Source: an uncultured Clostridia bacterium (lineage in GTDB: Bacteria > Bacillota > Clostridia > Oscillospirales > Acutalibacteraceae). Taken from it: 64,000 bases of DNA. This document shows, one piece after another, positions 24,284-33,325 of this stretch. A program made the position numbers and the translations under genes. Position 1 is the stretch's first letter. Every line of letters begins with the position of its first letter. Where the stretch lies: the NCBI GenBank assembly GCA_937907605.1, contig CALCYI010000073.1:6166-70165 (forward strand). The letters are read 5' to 3'. The notes below the pieces were generated by a model. It was not told where the DNA came from and ran no database searches. It was given only the letters and a program-made list of their open reading frames with translations.

Positions 24284-25818
24284 ACGTGCACCTCACTTCT
24301 CTTTGCGCCTGCCATATAAAGACCGAGCTCCTCAACGGTTGTTTTCTTCGGGTCAAGCTCCCCGACGATTTCGCCCTCGTACATTACGAGGATTCTGTCG
24401 GATACGTCCATAACCTCATCGAGCTCAAGCGAAATCAGAAGTACTGCCTTGCCCTCGTCGCGCTGACGGACAAGCTGCTTGTGTACCATTTCGATAGCGC
24501 CGACATCAAGACCTCTCGTGGGCTGAACGGCTACTAAAAGCTCGGGGTTCTTGTCAACCTCTCGCGCGATAATCGCCTTCTGCTGATTACCGCCCGACAT
24601 TTTTCTTGCGATAGATACGGCGCCCTCGCCGCTTCTAACGTCGAATTCTTCAATAAGCCTGTTGGCATATTCTCTGATATTTTTACGCTTTAAGAAGCCC
24701 GCTTTATTAGTAAACTGAGGCTCAAAATAGCGCTGGAGCACAAGGTTGTCCTCCAAGGTATAATCAAGTACGAGCCCGTGCTTATGCCTGTCCTCAGGGA
24801 TATGGCTCATACCGCCCGTATTTCTTTTTCTTATAGAGTTATGGGATATCTCCTGCGAGAACATCTTAATACTTCCCGACTTAATCGGCTCAAGTCCCGT
24901 AATACCGTGGACGAGCTCCGTCTGACCGTTGCCGTCGATACCCGCAATACATACGATTTCGCCGTGGCGCACGTCAAAGGATACGTCCTTTACGACCTCC
25001 TTCTTGTGCAGTTTGGAAATCATGGTCATATTCCTTACGGAGAGAACTACGTCCGTCGGCTCAGCCTCGTCCTTTTCAACGTGGAAGTTAACGTCCCTGC
25101 CCACCATAAGTGAGGAAAGCTCCTCAACGGTGGTATCCTTAACGTCAACCGTGCCTACGTACTTACCCTTACGCAGTACGGTACAGCGGTCTGCAACCTG
25201 CATAATCTCGTTGAGCTTATGCGAGATAAAGAGGATTGACTTGCCCTCCTTGGCAAGATTCTTCATAATCTCCATCAGCTCTGAAATCTCCTGCGGAGTG
25301 AGCACGGCGGTAGGCTCGTCGAAGATTAGTATTTCATTTTCGCGGTAAAGCATCTTGAGAATTTCGGTACGCTGCTGCATACCTACGGTGATATCCTCAA
25401 TGATTGCGTCACAGTCAACCTTAAGCCCGTAGCGCTCGGAAAGCTCGTTTACCTTTTTCCTGGCGGAAGCCTTCTGGAGCACGCCCGCGTTATTAGGCTC
25501 AACGCCCAGTATGATGTTATCCAGAACGGAGAAGCACTCTACAAGCTTAAAATGCTGGTGCACCATGCCGATACCGTAACGGTTAGCGTCATTGGGGTCG
25601 TTAATCTCAACCTTTTCGCCGTCCTTAAGGATTTCGCCCTCTTCCTGCTTATATAAACCGAAAAGAACTGACATAAGGGTTGATTTACCTGCGCCGTTTT
25701 CGCCGAGAAGTGCGTGGATTTCACCTTTTTTAAGGCGTAGCGTAATATTATCGTTTGCGATAATACCCGGGAATCTTTTGGTGATGTTCAGCATTTCTAT
25801 TGCATATTCGCTTGCCAA
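24280..25818 (-). CDS. Nucleoside ABC transporter ATPase (NupO-like)
   Basis: 512 residues with two ABC domains in one chain, as in NupO/RbsA-type importers. First domain: Walker A LLGENGAGKSTL (residues about 35-46), Walker B EILIFDEPTAVLTP. Second domain: the degenerate Walker A IAGIDGNGQTE, signature MSGGNQQKA, and PELLVAVQPTRGLDVG, where the expected Walker B acidic residues are replaced, as is common in this subfamily. It energises import of nucleosides bound by the lipoprotein encoded upstream. A terminator lies between the two genes. Confidence 0.94.
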   Translation of the reverse strand: MASEYAIEMLNITKRFPGIIANDNITLRLKKGEIHALLGENGAGKSTLMSVLFGLYKQEEGEILKDGEKVEINDPNDANRYGIGMVHQHFKLVECFSVLDNIILGVEPNNAGVLQKASARKKVNELSERYGLKVDCDAIIEDITVGMQQRTEILKMLYRENEILIFDEPTAVLTPQEISELMEIMKNLAKEGKSILFISHKLNEIMQVADRCTVLRKGKYVGTVDVKDTTVEELSSLMVGRDVNFHVEKDEAEPTDVVLSVRNMTMISKLHKKEVVKDVSFDVRHGEIVCIAGIDGNGQTELVHGITGLEPIKSGSIKMFSQEISHNSIRKRNTGGMSHIPEDRHKHGLVLDYTLEDNLVLQRYFEPQFTNKAGFLKRKNIREYANRLIEEFDVRSGEGAVSIARKMSGGNQQKAIIAREVDKNPELLVAVQPTRGLDVGAIEMVHKQLVRQRDEGKAVLLISLELDEVMDVSDRILVMYEGEIVGELDPKKTTVEELGLYMAGAKRSEVHV

Positions 25819-25865
25819 ATTTCACACATCCTTACTTATCAGGAATATTAAGTATTCCTGCGTTT

Positions 25866-25904
25866 TAAAAAACCTGCCAAGAGTATAAACTTTTGGCAGG
25901 CTTT
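25866..25904 (-). terminator. Terminator between bmpA-like and ATPase genes
   Basis: Minus-strand stem CCTGCCAA/TTGGCAGG with a T-run after it. It sits between the binding-protein gene and the transporter ATPase, which would give more binding protein than membrane subunits through partial read-through. Confidence 0.75.
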
Positions 25905-25935
25905 TACATTTAATTGATAAGCTCTTTAACTTTAA

Positions 25936-27093
25936 TTATTTGAGGTTACCAAGGTCGTCAACCTTAATGTTCTTGCCGAAGTCAGCAGCGGAAGCTGTGA
26001 TGTCGTCAGAAACGGTAATCTTGCCGCTGTACATATCAGCTACAAGAGCCTTGTAATCGTCAGCAGAGAACTTGTCGTTGAACTGTGTTGAAGCTTCGGG
26101 AAGCTGTACATAGTTCTCCTCAGGATTCCCGGAAACGAGACCAAGAGCCTCAACCTTTCCGCCATAATCAGCGAACTTGTCCTCAGAAATAGCGGTGAGT
26201 AATGTCTTAACGGTAGGAGCAAGACCCTTCATAGCAGAGGTAACTGTCATACCCTCGCCGTAGGTGCCGTCGATGATACCGGCCTGGTCAACGTCAACGC
26301 CGATAACCTTGCCGTTTACCTTAGCAGCAGCCTCAGCAGCAGATGTGAAGATACCGCCGCCGCATGCGAATACAACCTCAGTGCCGTCCTTGTACCACGT
26401 ATCCATAGCAGCCGTGATATCAGCGTCACCGTAGAACTGGTTGCCGTATGCATATTTAACGGAAACGTCAGCGCCTGCCTCAGCAGCAGCTGCGTCAGCG
26501 CCCTGTAAGAAGCCGTAGCCGTAACGGATAACAGCGGGAACTGCCATACCGCCGAGGAAGCCGAGCTTGGAATAGCCGAGCTTAACAGCAGCATAACCTG
26601 CCATATAGCCGCAGAGCTCTTCCTTGTAAACTGCGCTGTAAAGGTTTGCGGGGATCTCGGTAAGACCTGCTTCAGTAAGGTCGTATTCAGATACGTCAAG
26701 CGCAACAAATTTTACGTCAGCGTAGTTAGGCGCAGTGCTGGCAATAGCCTTTGCGAACGCATAACCGGGCATAACGATTACGTTGAAGCCCTCGTCGATA
26801 GCGGATTCGATCATCGCTACACGGTCCTCGTCAGAGTCTGATGCGGGCTTGTAATACTTGAAGTTTACGCTGTTAGCGTCGCAGAACTCTTTACAAGCTT
26901 CGTATGTGGTCTGGTTGAAGGACTGGTCAGTAATGTCGCCGTAGTCGGTAATCATTGCAACTGAATAGTCAACCTTTGCCGGTGTTGCATCGGGAGCAGC
27001 CGATGTGTCACCCTCGGTTTTTCCGCCCTTAGCACAAGCTGCAAGTGAAATTGCAAGAACTAATGCAAGAACTAAAGCAATAATTTTTTTCAT
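25936..27093 (-). CDS. Nucleoside-binding lipoprotein, BmpA/NupN family
   Basis: 385 residues. Signal peptide with lipobox AISLAAC (residues about 15-21), so the mature protein is anchored outside the membrane. The body matches the BMP family: MITDYGDITDQSFNQTTYEA, MPGYAFAKAI and VIGVDVDQAGI. These proteins bind purine or pyrimidine nucleosides and hand them to the NupOPQ channel. The ATG at 27093 follows TTGGAGG by eight bases; the longer frame is not used. Confidence 0.93.
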   Translation of the reverse strand: MKKIIALVLALVLAISLAACAKGGKTEGDTSAAPDATPAKVDYSVAMITDYGDITDQSFNQTTYEACKEFCDANSVNFKYYKPASDSDEDRVAMIESAIDEGFNVIVMPGYAFAKAIASTAPNYADVKFVALDVSEYDLTEAGLTEIPANLYSAVYKEELCGYMAGYAAVKLGYSKLGFLGGMAVPAVIRYGYGFLQGADAAAAEAGADVSVKYAYGNQFYGDADITAAMDTWYKDGTEVVFACGGGIFTSAAEAAAKVNGKVIGVDVDQAGIIDGTYGEGMTVTSAMKGLAPTVKTLLTAISEDKFADYGGKVEALGLVSGNPEENYVQLPEASTQFNDKFSADDYKALVADMYSGKITVSDDITASAADFGKNIKVDDLGNLK

Positions 27094-27199
27094 TTGAAAT
27101 TCCTCCAAAAAATTTTTCAGCATTGCTGTAAGATAATAATAACAAATTTAGTCTAATTATTCAATATAATTTAAATTCTTTTAACTGAAATGTAACAAT

Positions 27200-28366
27200 T
27201 TATATCAGCTCTGAAAGGAAGCTTTCTCCCTGTACATCGCCCTCAACGCCGAGGTAGTCGAGCACGGTTTTGCCGATGTCGCAGAAGCCCGTGCGCGTGC
27301 CGAGATTTACGGGCTTAATTTTTTTACCGTAAACGATAAGCGGAATATGCTCTCTTGAATGGTCGGTTGAGCAGGTATACCCCGGGTCGCAGCCGTGGTC
27401 GGCGGTAATCATAAAAATATCGTCGTCGTGCATTTTTTTAATAAACTCGGGAAGCCAGCCGTCAAACTCCGCAAGTGCTGCGGCGTAGCCGTCAACGTTG
27501 TTGCGGTGACCGTAGAGCATATCGAAGTCAACGAGATTTACGAAGCACAGTCCCTCAAAGTCCTTATCCGCAATTTCAAGCGTTTTTTCCATACCGTCGG
27601 TATTGCCAGAGGTAAAGGTGTGCTCAGTTGTACCCCTGCCCGCAAAAATATCGTATATTTTGCCGACGGCGATACTGTCAAGCCCGCTCTCCTTAACATA
27701 GTCGAGCATAGTTTTCCTCGGCGGCTCGAGCGAAAAATCGTGACGCCTTGAGGTACGGGTAAAATTACCGACCTCGCCGATAAACGGACGGGCGATAACT
27801 CTGCCAACGCCCCATTCGCCCTGCAGAAGCTCACGCGCAACGCGGCAGTATTCATACAGGGTTTCGGGCGGTACAAGCTCCTCGTGTGCGGCAATCTGAA
27901 ATACGCTGTCAGCAGAGGTATAAACAATAAGAGCGCCAGTCTTTAAGTGCTCCTCGCCGTAATTCTCAAGCACCTTCGTACCCGAATACGGCATATTGCA
28001 GAGAACTCCCCTGCCCGTTTTCTTTGAGAAAGCGTCAAGCAACTCCTCGGGAAAGCCGTTCGGGAAGGTAGGAAGCGGCTTTTCGGATACGATACCGCTG
28101 ATTTCCCAGTGCCCTATGGTAGTATCCTTCCCCTTTGAGCGCTCCGCTATTCGCGCAAATGCAGCCTTGGGCTCGGGAACGGGATTTAAATATTCCACGC
28201 CGTCAATATTCGCAAGCCCGAGCTTCCTCAGATTTTCGGCATTGAATTTATCCGATTTTGAAATTGAGAGCATAGTGTTTGCGCCCTCGTCGCCGAAATC
28301 CGCAGCGTCGGGCATATAGCCTATGCCGCAGCTGTCAAGCACGATTATAAAAACTCTTTTACCCAT
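27200..28366 (-). CDS. deoB: Phosphopentomutase
   Basis: 388 residues, the usual length. DeoB interconverts (deoxy)ribose 1-phosphate and 5-phosphate, linking phosphorylase and aldolase. Alkaline-phosphatase-type metal sites are visible: VLDSCGIGYMPDA at the N-terminus, GRGTTEHT with the phosphorylated Thr, and TADHGCDP plus STDHSREHIP at the C-terminus. It lies 2 bases after deoD. Confidence 0.96.
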   Translation of the reverse strand: MGKRVFIIVLDSCGIGYMPDAADFGDEGANTMLSISKSDKFNAENLRKLGLANIDGVEYLNPVPEPKAAFARIAERSKGKDTTIGHWEISGIVSEKPLPTFPNGFPEELLDAFSKKTGRGVLCNMPYSGTKVLENYGEEHLKTGALIVYTSADSVFQIAAHEELVPPETLYEYCRVARELLQGEWGVGRVIARPFIGEVGNFTRTSRRHDFSLEPPRKTMLDYVKESGLDSIAVGKIYDIFAGRGTTEHTFTSGNTDGMEKTLEIADKDFEGLCFVNLVDFDMLYGHRNNVDGYAAALAEFDGWLPEFIKKMHDDDIFMITADHGCDPGYTCSTDHSREHIPLIVYGKKIKPVNLGTRTGFCDIGKTVLDYLGVEGDVQGESFLSELI

Positions 28367-28368
28367 GC

Positions 28369-29124
28369 TTACTCCTTTGCTTCAAGGTACGGGAGCGACT
28401 CAAGCTTAACCGCAGTTTTAAGCGCAAGCTCCATCATTTCGGTAAACGATTGTTCTCTTTCCGCAGCGTCAAGCGCAGTATACGGCGGGAAGATGAGGTC
28501 TGAAATTGTGCAGATAGCAAGCGCACGCTTTTTCAGTCTCAGAGCGTTCATATAGAGCGCCGCCGCCTCCATCTCAACTGCAAGGCAGCCCATTTTAGAC
28601 CAGTCGCCGCTCTTGCGGGTATCGTCGTAAAAGGTGTCGGATGAAAGCAGATTACCCACGCGCAGCGTTGCTCCCATCTCGTCAGCCGTTTCTTTAGCTG
28701 CGCTGAGCATATCGAAATTGCAGACCGGAGCAATCGTTCCGTCAAGCCCGTACTGCCTGCCGTAAGCGGAATTTGTACACGCACCGATACCTGCTACGAT
28801 ATCCCTTACCTGAAGCTCCTCGGCAATACCGCCCGCGGAGCCTATACGCATTATGTTCTGTACGCCGGAGTATTTATAAAGCTCATAGCTGTAAATACCT
28901 ATTGAGGGCATACCCATACCGCTCGCCATAACGGAAACCTTAACTCCGTCATAGTAGCCCGTATAGCCGTTTACTCCGCGTACGTTATTAACAAGCACGG
29001 GATTTTCAAGAAAATGCTCCGCTATATACTTTGACCTGAGCGGATCGCCGGGCATAAGCACGGTTTTGCCGAAGCCGAGCTCCTCGTCGAGCAAGCTTAT
29101 ATGCGGTGTTTTAATAACCTCCAT
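28369..29124 (-). CDS. deoD: Purine-nucleoside phosphorylase, DeoD type
   Basis: 251 residues. The start TPHISL, VLMPGDPLRSKYIAEHFL, NNVRGVNGYTG, and the late VEMEAAALYM and TISDLI motifs fit the hexameric DeoD family, which splits purine (deoxy)nucleosides with phosphate. Uridine phosphorylase is a relative, but the MPGDPLRSKYIAE phrase favours DeoD. The ATG at 29124 was chosen because AGGAGG lies eight bases upstream; it overlaps the end of deoC by 14 bases. Confidence 0.88.
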   Translation of the reverse strand: MEVIKTPHISLLDEELGFGKTVLMPGDPLRSKYIAEHFLENPVLVNNVRGVNGYTGYYDGVKVSVMASGMGMPSIGIYSYELYKYSGVQNIMRIGSAGGIAEELQVRDIVAGIGACTNSAYGRQYGLDGTIAPVCNFDMLSAAKETADEMGATLRVGNLLSSDTFYDDTRKSGDWSKMGCLAVEMEAAALYMNALRLKKRALAICTISDLIFPPYTALDAAEREQSFTEMMELALKTAVKLESLPYLEAKE

Positions 29125-29794
29125 TTTCATTACCTCCTGCATTTTTAACAATCTTTACTATACGGCTTGTGCCGAGCCTCTCAGCGCCGAGCGCTATGAA
29201 ATCCTCGGCGTCCTCAAGGGACGAGATACCGCCCGCCGCCTTGATTTTTTTACCGTTTGTCATATGCTCCGAAAACAGGTTAATATCTTCCTTAGTAGCG
29301 CCAGCCTTTGAGAAGCCCGTTGAGGTTTTGATAAAGTCTGCGTCGGACGCGGAAACTATCTCGCACATTTTAACCTTTTCCTCGTCGGTGAGCAGACAGG
29401 TTTCAATAATAACCTTAAGCAGCTTTCCGTCACACGAGGCTTTTATACGGTTAATCTCGTCGAGAAGCTCGTCATAAAGCCCGTCCTTAAGGTAACCGAT
29501 ATTGATAACCATATCCACCTCGTCAGCACCGTTTTTAACCGCGTCGGCAGCTTCAAAGCATTTCGCCTCCGTGGTTGAATAGCCGTTCGGGAAGCCGATA
29601 ACGGTACAGATTTTAACTCTGCCGTCAGCATATTCAGCTGCCCTTTTTACGTAGGAAGCGGGGATACATACCGACGCGCAGCGGTACTTAATTCCGTCGT
29701 CGATAATCCCGCGGATTTCCTCCCACGTTGCGCCCTGCGCAAGAAGGGTATGGTCAACCATACTCAGAATTTTTTCAACATTCAATTTTATCAC
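29111..29794 (-). CDS. deoC: Deoxyribose-phosphate aldolase
   Basis: 227 residues, class I aldolase that splits 2-deoxyribose 5-phosphate into glyceraldehyde 3-phosphate and acetaldehyde. Seen: VDHTLLAQGAT, ICTVIGFPNGYSTTEAK, EVDMVINIG, LLKVIIETCLL, and the Schiff-base Lys in FIKTSTGF. It is the first gene of the deoC-deoD-deoB-bmpA-nup-udk-tdk locus; the promoter should lie in 29795-29880. Confidence 0.96.
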   Translation of the reverse strand: MIKLNVEKILSMVDHTLLAQGATWEEIRGIIDDGIKYRCASVCIPASYVKRAAEYADGRVKICTVIGFPNGYSTTEAKCFEAADAVKNGADEVDMVINIGYLKDGLYDELLDEINRIKASCDGKLLKVIIETCLLTDEEKVKMCEIVSASDADFIKTSTGFSKAGATKEDINLFSEHMTNGKKIKAAGGISSLEDAEDFIALGAERLGTSRIVKIVKNAGGNENGGY

Positions 29795-29886
29795 TCCTTT
29801 ACGAATTAATTAATATTTTATCATATTTATTATACCAAACCCTGACTGTTTATACAAGTATATCCTTTCATATTACGAGAAAGAAA

Positions 29887-29922
29887 AACCTTACAGGAAG
29901 GCTTACTCCTGTAAGGTTTTAT
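29887..29922 (-). terminator. Terminator after the Hint-domain gene
   Basis: Stem AACCTTACAGGA/TCCTGTAAGGTT on the minus strand with a TTTTTCTTT tail, 12 bases after the stop codon at 29932. Confidence 0.85.
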
Positions 29923-29931
29923 TGATGCTTA

Positions 29932-30699
29932 TTAAAGATTTGCCGCTATGATTTCAAAGATTTGCTCATAGGTGAATACGCCCTTGCCAACGAGTACCTT
30001 GAAATACGGTCCGTTGAACACAGCAAACTGTTCGGGAGTCAGATAATCGGAGAATTCCTCGTAGGTGTAAAGTCCGTATCTGTCAATATCAGCCTGCATT
30101 TTCGCTTCGTCATACTTCATACCCTCGCCGATATCGAAGTATTCGAATCTTCCGCGGAAGTCCTCGCCCGTTATTGACAGCATTCCCTCAACCATAAAGT
30201 TTTCGTTGAACGCCGTCTGGATTGAATACGAGCCTACGTTTTCGTGCGTTACCTCATAATCTGTGAGCGTTACCTCGGTATTAGTACCGTCGGCGTTCTG
30301 TTTAATAAACTTATCGCCGATATATGTTTCAACGTTATCCTCGGTAATATATGCGTACGTGTTCTTATCCGCGTCAAAGAAGCCGTGCTCCTTGATTGTA
30401 CGCACCTCGGTTCCGTCGCTGAAGTTGAGCGTAAGTACGCGCCACTCATCAGTGCCGTGGTACCAGTGAATAACTACGGGCTGAGCCTCGTAGCAGCCGT
30501 TCCACATACTCAAGGTCATTACCATATCGCCGACCTTAACGTCCTCGATAGGCTTCATAGTGCCGTCAGCCATTGTAACGAGCGTGCCGTCCGTTACGCA
30601 GGAGCTGTAAGTCATTGCGCCAAACGCACTGAAACCGCAGCAAAGAATTGCCGCGGCAAGAAGTGTTGAAAGTATAATGGATATTCTCTTGCTTATCAT
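29932..30699 (-). CDS. Secreted stand-alone Hint (intein/hedgehog) domain
   Basis: 255 residues. Signal peptide (residues 1-28), then a Hint domain that begins at SSCVTDGTLVTMADGTMKPI (block A with the N-terminal nucleophile Cys) and EDVKVGDMVMT, with a block-B-like RTIKEHGFF (TxxH). After residue about 190 comes a short helical tail containing YGLYTYEEFSDYLTPEQFAV. There is no N-extein beyond the signal peptide and no recognisable toxin or peptidase domain. Hint domains self-cleave peptide bonds, so autoprocessing at Cys34 near the membrane is possible, but a typical C-terminal His-Asn pair is not evident. No close function is known to me. Confidence 0.75.
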   Translation of the reverse strand: MISKRISIILSTLLAAAILCCGFSAFGAMTYSSCVTDGTLVTMADGTMKPIEDVKVGDMVMTLSMWNGCYEAQPVVIHWYHGTDEWRVLTLNFSDGTEVRTIKEHGFFDADKNTYAYITEDNVETYIGDKFIKQNADGTNTEVTLTDYEVTHENVGSYSIQTAFNENFMVEGMLSITGEDFRGRFEYFDIGEGMKYDEAKMQADIDRYGLYTYEEFSDYLTPEQFAVFNGPYFKVLVGKGVFTYEQIFEIIAANL

Positions 30700-30734
30700 T
30701 TTGTTATACCCCGTTTAGCGTATATTTGAATAAA

Positions 30735-31553
30735 TTATTTTGCCTTGATTTTTTTAGCAGACGACCAAAGGGAGCTATACTGCTTCTTCCCCACCATCTT
30801 ATAGGTGCGGATTCTAACGTAGTAAATCTGCTTTTTCTTTAAGCCCTTTATTGTGTAAGAGGTCTTTTTTGCGCCCTTTACCGTTACGGTCTTAGTAACC
30901 TTTGAATCAAACTTCGGGCTCGTGCTGTACTGAATCTGATAACCCTCAGCCTGTACCGTCTGTTTTTTCCAGGTAACCTGTATTTTTTTGGACTTCTTGG
31001 CGGCTGCCTTAAAGCCCGTGCAGTTCTTCGGAAGAATGTTAAAGGTCTTTGTAACATTTCCGGTATAGTTACCCTTGCCGGTAATGATAACGCTTGCAGC
31101 GCCGATTTTTACGTTGTTCTTATATGAAACAGTATAATCGGTGCCGTTTTTAAGCGTCGCTTTTCCGTATTTTACTACGGGCGACTGACCTATTGCCTTG
31201 CCCGTATATGTTTTCACGTTAATATTTGAAATACTGCATTTCGAAAGCGCAACCTTCGGCTTTGCAGTAGTTGCTTGCGTGGTTGTAGTGTTAGTTTCTG
31301 TTGAAGGTTCGGTAGTTGTTGTAGTTGTAGTCGTAGTCGTAGTTGTAGTTGTAGTTGTGGTTGTGGTTGTAGTATCGTCATCGCCGATGTCGTTCGGATC
31401 CTCGTCTACATCAATTGAACCTGACGCGGTAGTAGTTGTCGTTGTAAAAGTAACGACGCCGCTTTCATAACCGTTGTCCGCATAAGCAAAATAGCTTGTT
31501 GAAGCAGATACCATCACCAAAGCCATAACAATATATAAAAATTTTAATTTCAT
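30735..31553 (-). CDS. Secreted Thr-linker surface protein (MBG-like + FN3)
   Basis: 272 residues. Signal peptide (about 1-25), a short acidic stretch, and a linker of more than 20 consecutive Thr (residues about 61-82) of the kind seen in ruminococcal extracellular proteins. Then come an MBG-like domain (TYTGKAIGQSPVVKYGKATL, about 115-170) and a fibronectin type III domain (about 175-270, ending in Lys-rich strands). No catalytic domain or dockerin is visible. A role at the cell surface or in adhesion is inference. RBS CAGGAGG lies upstream. The Thr tract is a trinucleotide microsatellite at DNA level. Confidence 0.8.
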   Translation of the reverse strand: MKLKFLYIVMALVMVSASTSYFAYADNGYESGVVTFTTTTTTASGSIDVDEDPNDIGDDDTTTTTTTTTTTTTTTTTTTTTEPSTETNTTTTQATTAKPKVALSKCSISNINVKTYTGKAIGQSPVVKYGKATLKNGTDYTVSYKNNVKIGAASVIITGKGNYTGNVTKTFNILPKNCTGFKAAAKKSKKIQVTWKKQTVQAEGYQIQYSTSPKFDSKVTKTVTVKGAKKTSYTIKGLKKKQIYYVRIRTYKMVGKKQYSSLWSSAKKIKAK

Positions 31554-31621
31554 AGTACATCCTCCTGCTTATGCATGCTTTACTTGAGTTGCCATACCGA
31601 ATTTTAACGCTTTAAGCTCGG

Positions 31622-31828
31622 TTACGGCAACTCAACCCAATCGGATTCAAACTGTTCCTGAGAATACGGCTCCGGTTCAGCCGTTGTGGGCTCGGACGTA
31701 TTCTCATCTTTGCTGTTTTCTTCTTTATTATTTTCCTTTTTGCCTTCTTCGGCGGAAGAAGAAGCGTCCCCGTCCTTCTCAATCTCAACCTTCTGCGTTG
31801 AGCCTTCTCCTGTAACCTCCTCGGTCAC
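31622..31828 (-). pseudogene. C-terminal remnant of an acidic protein
   Basis: 69 codons of low-complexity acidic sequence (KENNKEENSKDENTSEP, PYSQEQFESDWVELP). There is no signal peptide and no ATG; the frame can only open at a GTG without a ribosome binding site. A structured leader ends about 20 bases upstream, so a gene once controlled by that leader seems to have lost its 5' part. It could be a short real ORF, but I favour a deletion remnant. Confidence 0.45.
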
Positions 31829-31847
31829 GTGTATTTATCAATGAGTG

Positions 31848-32005
31848 AAGCGCGGATAACTGACCTGCGGCAGAGGTTAATTCTTTCTTAGATGCAAATA
31901 AATAGCCCTTGGGTTATCAAGTGGCATCCATGGTTTGCCACTTTCTCGGCACCCCGAATGATTTTCTGCCTTATCCCGCTTTCAGCCATTAAGATAACAA
32001 AATAT
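31848..32005 (-). ncRNA. Structured leader, candidate ydaO-type (c-di-AMP) riboswitch
   Basis: On the minus strand the ends pair as GCGGGATAA with TTATCCGCGC and GGCAGA with TCTGCC, enclosing a hairpin AAGTGGCA/TGCCACTT. Single-stranded phrases GGGGTG, AAGGGCT and GTCAGTTA occur in the same order as in ydaO-yuaA (c-di-AMP) riboswitches. The match to memory is partial, so the class is tentative, but a conserved-looking structured RNA is well supported. The class typically controls cell-wall and surface genes. Confidence 0.4.
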
Positions 32006-32220
32006 GGTAATAGCTGAAACTATTCTATTTTAATTATATAGACAACTGTACTGATAAGTCAATATAAAAATTAGTATTTTGTTAGTATTTTGTTAATAAT
32101 CACAAATTTTTTATTTATTTTAATAGATAATAGACAAGTTGTTTGTGCATTATTTTCTGCTTGTAATAAATTCCGCCTTGTGCTATTATGGATTTGGAAG
32201 AAAGGCTGTGGTGAATATTT

Positions 32221-33315
32221 ATGGCATCAAAATATATTAAAAGCAAAAATATCACAAAACCGGAAAAGGAAAACAAAGAAGAAAAATCGGAGAAAAAGGT
32301 CGAGTACAGAAGCAGCGTAATCACTCCTAAACGCGCAAGAGAGCTTATGCTCGAGGAGGAGCGCAAAGCTGCTGAGGAAGCCGAAACTGAAATCGCGGAA
32401 GAAGCTGAATCGGCAATACCCGAAGCCGAACCTGCCGAATCTGAGGAAATCATCGAAGAAACGGCAATTGAGGAAGCTGACGAAGAAGAGGAAAAAGCCG
32501 AGAGAATTACATATAAAGGTTCCTCTACCGATATGTTCAAAAATGAGGGCAATACACAGGAAAAGGAAATACTTTACGATATCGAATCCGCCGAGGTAAC
32601 GAGAAAGAGCGTGCGTTCGCGCAGTTTAACCAGAATGATAGTCTGCTCCGCAGCACTGACGGTAGTTGCTATAATCATTCAGTTTTTTGATTTTCATGTA
32701 CCCTTCACGCCGAGGCTGTTCGGGATTGAGTTTTCAGCCGTTCCCGAACTCATCGCCGCAATAGCATACGGTCCCGTATGCGGAATAATCATATGCTTAA
32801 TCAAGAATATAGCGTATATGTTTATTACACCTTCGGGTGCGCTTTCCGCCGCCAGTAACTTCGTTTTGAATTCTCTGTTCCTTTTAATCACTTCACTTTT
32901 ATACGCGCGATTTATGCACAACAGCAATCAAAAAAAGCGCAAAAAACAGAAGGGTGAGAGAAAGCTTTATTCCTCTGTTAAGGTGCTGCTCTGTTCGGTA
33001 ATAGGCGCAGCAATCAGTGCAATTCCTCAATTTTTTATCACAAGGTACGCTCTGTTTCCGCTCTATGAAAAACAATATTCCTCGTTCTTTTCAATGGAGA
33101 GCATACTCGTCGACTATCAGGTTTCAATGGAAGGCTTGCTGAGGCATCTGCCCGAAAAGCTCGGTGCTCTGCTACCCAAAATAACAAGCGTTTCAATGGG
33201 AATTGCGGTATTCAATCTCCCCGTAACCTTCGGTAAACTGATAGTTTCGTCGGTAATTGCAGCGCTGATTCTCAAGCTGTCAATTTTCTTTCTTCACAAC
33301 ATTGAAAAAAGATAA
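32221..33315 (+). CDS. ECF transporter S component with acidic extension
   Basis: 364 residues. Residues about 1-135 are a charged, Glu/Ala-rich region (EEAESAIPEAEPAESEEIIE) with no known fold. Residues about 138-360 are a membrane domain of five to six helices; FTPRLFGIEFSAVPELIAAI, YGPVCGIIICLIKNIAYMF and SNFVLNSLFLLITSLLYARF match the RibU-type S component that binds a vitamin and works with the shared EcfAAT module. The substrate is likely riboflavin-like, but there is no FMN riboswitch upstream. The ATG follows a weak GGTGAA. A TTGTAA/TATTAT promoter lies near 32160. Confidence 0.75.
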   Translation: MASKYIKSKNITKPEKENKEEKSEKKVEYRSSVITPKRARELMLEEERKAAEEAETEIAEEAESAIPEAEPAESEEIIEETAIEEADEEEEKAERITYKGSSTDMFKNEGNTQEKEILYDIESAEVTRKSVRSRSLTRMIVCSAALTVVAIIIQFFDFHVPFTPRLFGIEFSAVPELIAAIAYGPVCGIIICLIKNIAYMFITPSGALSAASNFVLNSLFLLITSLLYARFMHNSNQKKRKKQKGERKLYSSVKVLLCSVIGAAISAIPQFFITRYALFPLYEKQYSSFFSMESILVDYQVSMEGLLRHLPEKLGALLPKITSVSMGIAVFNLPVTFGKLIVSSVIAALILKLSIFFLHNIEKR

Positions 33316-33325
33316 CAGAAATAAT

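Noticed and set aside
24286..28319. Several long plus-strand ORFs opposite the nucleoside transporter and deo genes
   Set aside because: They are antisense shadows of the GC-rich coding frames, with no ribosome binding sites and no recognisable domains.
31198..31470. Plus-strand ORF with a poly-Val stretch
   Set aside because: It is the antisense reading of the Thr-linker of the 30735-31553 gene.
31848..32005. TPP riboswitch (because of GGGGTGCC)
   Set aside because: The CTGAGA and CCTGATCTGG segments of the thi box are absent.
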